Shown here: piece after piece, positions 4,869 to 5,956 of the stretch
Layout: each line of letters starts with the position of its first letter
How positions within the stretch are numbered: the stretch's first letter is position 1
Assembly (NCBI GenBank): GCA_031273145.1
Contig: JAISSL010000185.1
Location: forward strand, 1 to 5,956
DNA from: Zoogloeaceae bacterium
GTDB taxonomy: Bacteria > Pseudomonadota > Gammaproteobacteria > Burkholderiales > Rhodocyclaceae
Length of the DNA stretch: 5,956 bases
Reading direction: 5' to 3'
Program-made: the position numbers and the translations under genes
The notes under the pieces: model-generated
What the model was told of the DNA's origin: nothing
The model's input: the letters and a program-made list of their open reading frames with translations, nothing else
Databases searched by the model: none

Positions 4869-5848
4869 CCACGCCCCAACCCGCCGATTCGCCGCCGTTT
4901 GTCGAAGTGGCCGCTGCGGTCATCTTGAGCCGCGATTATCAGAATTTTCTCCTGACCTGCCGCCCGGATGGCAAGCCCTATGCAGGCTATTGGGAATTCC
5001 CCGGCGGAAAAATCGAAGCCGGCGAAGACGTAAAAACGGCGCTCATCCGCGAAATTCATGAAGAACTCGGCCTTCACGTCACCGAAGCCAGCCCGTGGAT
5101 TACCCAGGGATTTCTTTATCCCCATGCCTTCACGCACGTCCATTTCTGGCGCGTTACCGGCTGGGAAGGCGAAATATCTGGCGAACAAACCATTGAACCC
5201 AAAGCTATCGCCTGGAATCCAATCAACCTCCCCTGCAAGCTCACCCCCATTCTCCCGGCCAATAGCCAGATTTTGCAGATGCTGGCCATGCCAACCCAAA
5301 TCCTCATCACCCATGCGGGAGAAGTGGGCATCGAAGCGGAAATGGCGCGTATCGAACGAGCCTTGACGCAAGGCATCCGCATGATTCTGATCCGGGAACA
5401 GACACTCCCCGCTACCCAACGCCTGAACTTCATCCATTCGGTCATTGCAAATGCCAAATCGCGCAATGCCCAGGTAATCCTAAGCGAAACGGGCGATGAA
5501 AGCGAAAGCGAACTCTCCCGCTCAACCGGCGCGCATGGCATTCATTTGACCAGCGCCGCGCTCCGCGCCACGCTCAACCGTCCCTGCTTTCCCTGCGTCG
5601 GGGCTTCCTGCCATGACGCGGAAGAACTCCAGACCGCGCAGAAAATCGGGCTGAATTACGTCACCCTGGGGCCGGTACTGCCTACGCCCAGCCATCCCGA
5701 CCATCCCGGCCTTGGCTGGGAGGCTTTCGCCGCGCTGGCTCTGAATACGCCGATTCCCATCTACGCCCTTGGCGGACAAAGCCGGGATACCCTCGCCACG
5801 GCACAACAGCATGGCGCGCATGGCATCGCCTGCATGAGAAATCTTTAA
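4865..5848 (+). CDS. Nudix hydrolase fused to a ThiE-like domain
   Basis: This 327-residue protein has two domains. Residues about 10-135 form a MutT-type Nudix domain. Its complete Nudix box, GX5EX7REUXEEXGU, runs from G48 to L70, with E54, R62, E63, E66 and E67 in place and WEFPGGKIEAGE leading in. This suggests pyrophosphohydrolase activity, in MutT on oxidised dGTP. Residues about 144-327 have the fold pattern of thiamine phosphate synthase (ThiE): LIREQ, GAHGIHL, YVTLGPVLPT, ALGG and GAHGIACM. Key ThiE residues are changed: the Lys of REK is Gln179, the Asn-Asp metal-binding pair is replaced by Ser-Glu (207-208), and the Lys of TxTK is His277. Thiamine synthesis is therefore doubtful. 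The fusion itself is a known architecture in beta- and gammaproteobacteria. The start at 4865 is supported by AGGAA (4851-4855) 9 nt upstream and by the ATGA overlap with the ATPase gene. The frame is open back to 4820, but that gives no conserved residues. Confidence 0.92.
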   Translation: MTTPQPADSPPFVEVAAAVILSRDYQNFLLTCRPDGKPYAGYWEFPGGKIEAGEDVKTALIREIHEELGLHVTEASPWITQGFLYPHAFTHVHFWRVTGWEGEISGEQTIEPKAIAWNPINLPCKLTPILPANSQILQMLAMPTQILITHAGEVGIEAEMARIERALTQGIRMILIREQTLPATQRLNFIHSVIANAKSRNAQVILSETGDESESELSRSTGAHGIHLTSAALRATLNRPCFPCVGASCHDAEELQTAQKIGLNYVTLGPVLPTPSHPDHPGLGWEAFAALALNTPIPIYALGGQSRDTLATAQQHGAHGIACMRNL

Positions 5849-5931
5849 AATTTCCACTTTAACCTTCTCTTCTGCCCTATCCGCCCCATGCTTGTGGTAC
5901 TCTTTACACTTCCTTGACCTGTCGCATCACC
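5849..5931. other. Short intergenic stretch after the Nudix gene
   Basis: These 83 bp contain no hairpin with a T-tract and therefore no clear terminator. A TACACT hexamer (5905-5910) could be a -10 box for the following gene, but no matching -35 lies 16-18 bp upstream. Readthrough from the Nudix gene into a following gene is possible. Confidence 0.3.
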
Positions 5932-5956
5932 ATGACTTCTGAACCCATGACTTCCC
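5932..5956 (+). CDS. Possible start of the next gene (eight codons visible)
   Basis: ATG at 5932 opens a frame reading MTSEPMTS up to the window edge; a second in-frame ATG lies at 5947. No Shine-Dalgarno is visible upstream. In related betaproteobacteria I recall that the ATPase and Nudix pair is often near yacG, zapD and coaE or argJ, but eight residues are too few to assign identity, and the start may be spurious. Confidence 0.3.

Noticed and set aside
4703..5437. Minus-strand 244-codon frame opposite the Nudix gene
   Set aside because: It is the reverse complement of conserved Nudix coding sequence and has no recognisable domain.
5843..5870. Possible terminator after the Nudix gene (TTTAA-type weak dyad)
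   Set aside because: Stem is short and purely A/T with no GC core or T-tract.

Overview
The window reads as chromosomal DNA of a Gram-negative proteobacterium, most likely a betaproteobacterium (perhaps of the Nitrosomonadales type). The evidence is a lipoprotein lytic transglycosylase of the MltA family, an outer-membrane lipobox, the pairing of a DUF815 ATPase with a Nudix/ThiE-like fusion, and moderately GC-rich core genes. The taxonomic guess is inference from gene content, not from a marker gene.

Layout from left to right. Bases 1-169 (minus strand) hold the first 56 codons of a secreted M16-family zinc peptidase, with signal peptide. About 200 bp of AT-rich regulatory DNA follows, carrying two TATAAT boxes one helical turn apart. 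Bases 378-963 (plus) are a complete DinJ/YafQ (RelBE-like) toxin-antitoxin pair with overlapping genes. Bases 1049-1981 (minus) encode an orphan SAM-dependent methyltransferase with an N-terminal zinc-ribbon-like cysteine pattern. It is visibly AT-richer than its neighbours and looks acquired. Bases 1982-2491 are non-coding or weakly coding: a long terminator-type stem-loop, two further GC-rich hairpins with alternative pairings, and a perfect tetranucleotide tract of 13 GACT units. Bases 2492-3829 (minus) encode MltA. A 58-bp divergent promoter region separates it from the plus-strand pair at 3888-5848: a DUF815 AAA-type ATPase and, overlapping it by ATGA, a Nudix hydrolase fused to a ThiE-like domain. 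A possible next gene begins at 5932.

The right half (mltA, ATPase, Nudix) looks like ordinary core housekeeping: cell-wall turnover, an ATPase of unknown role and nucleotide-pool or small-molecule clean-up. The left-centre (toxin-antitoxin, low-GC methyltransferase, simple repeat, hairpins) looks like a small accessory island between core genes.

The most interesting signal is the (GACT)13 tract upstream of the methyltransferase. On the minus strand the tract has no stop codon in any frame, and one frame through it ends in an ATGA overlap with the methyltransferase start. This makes a slippage-controlled (phase-variable) methyltransferase a testable idea. The terminator-like stem-loop lying between them argues for caution.
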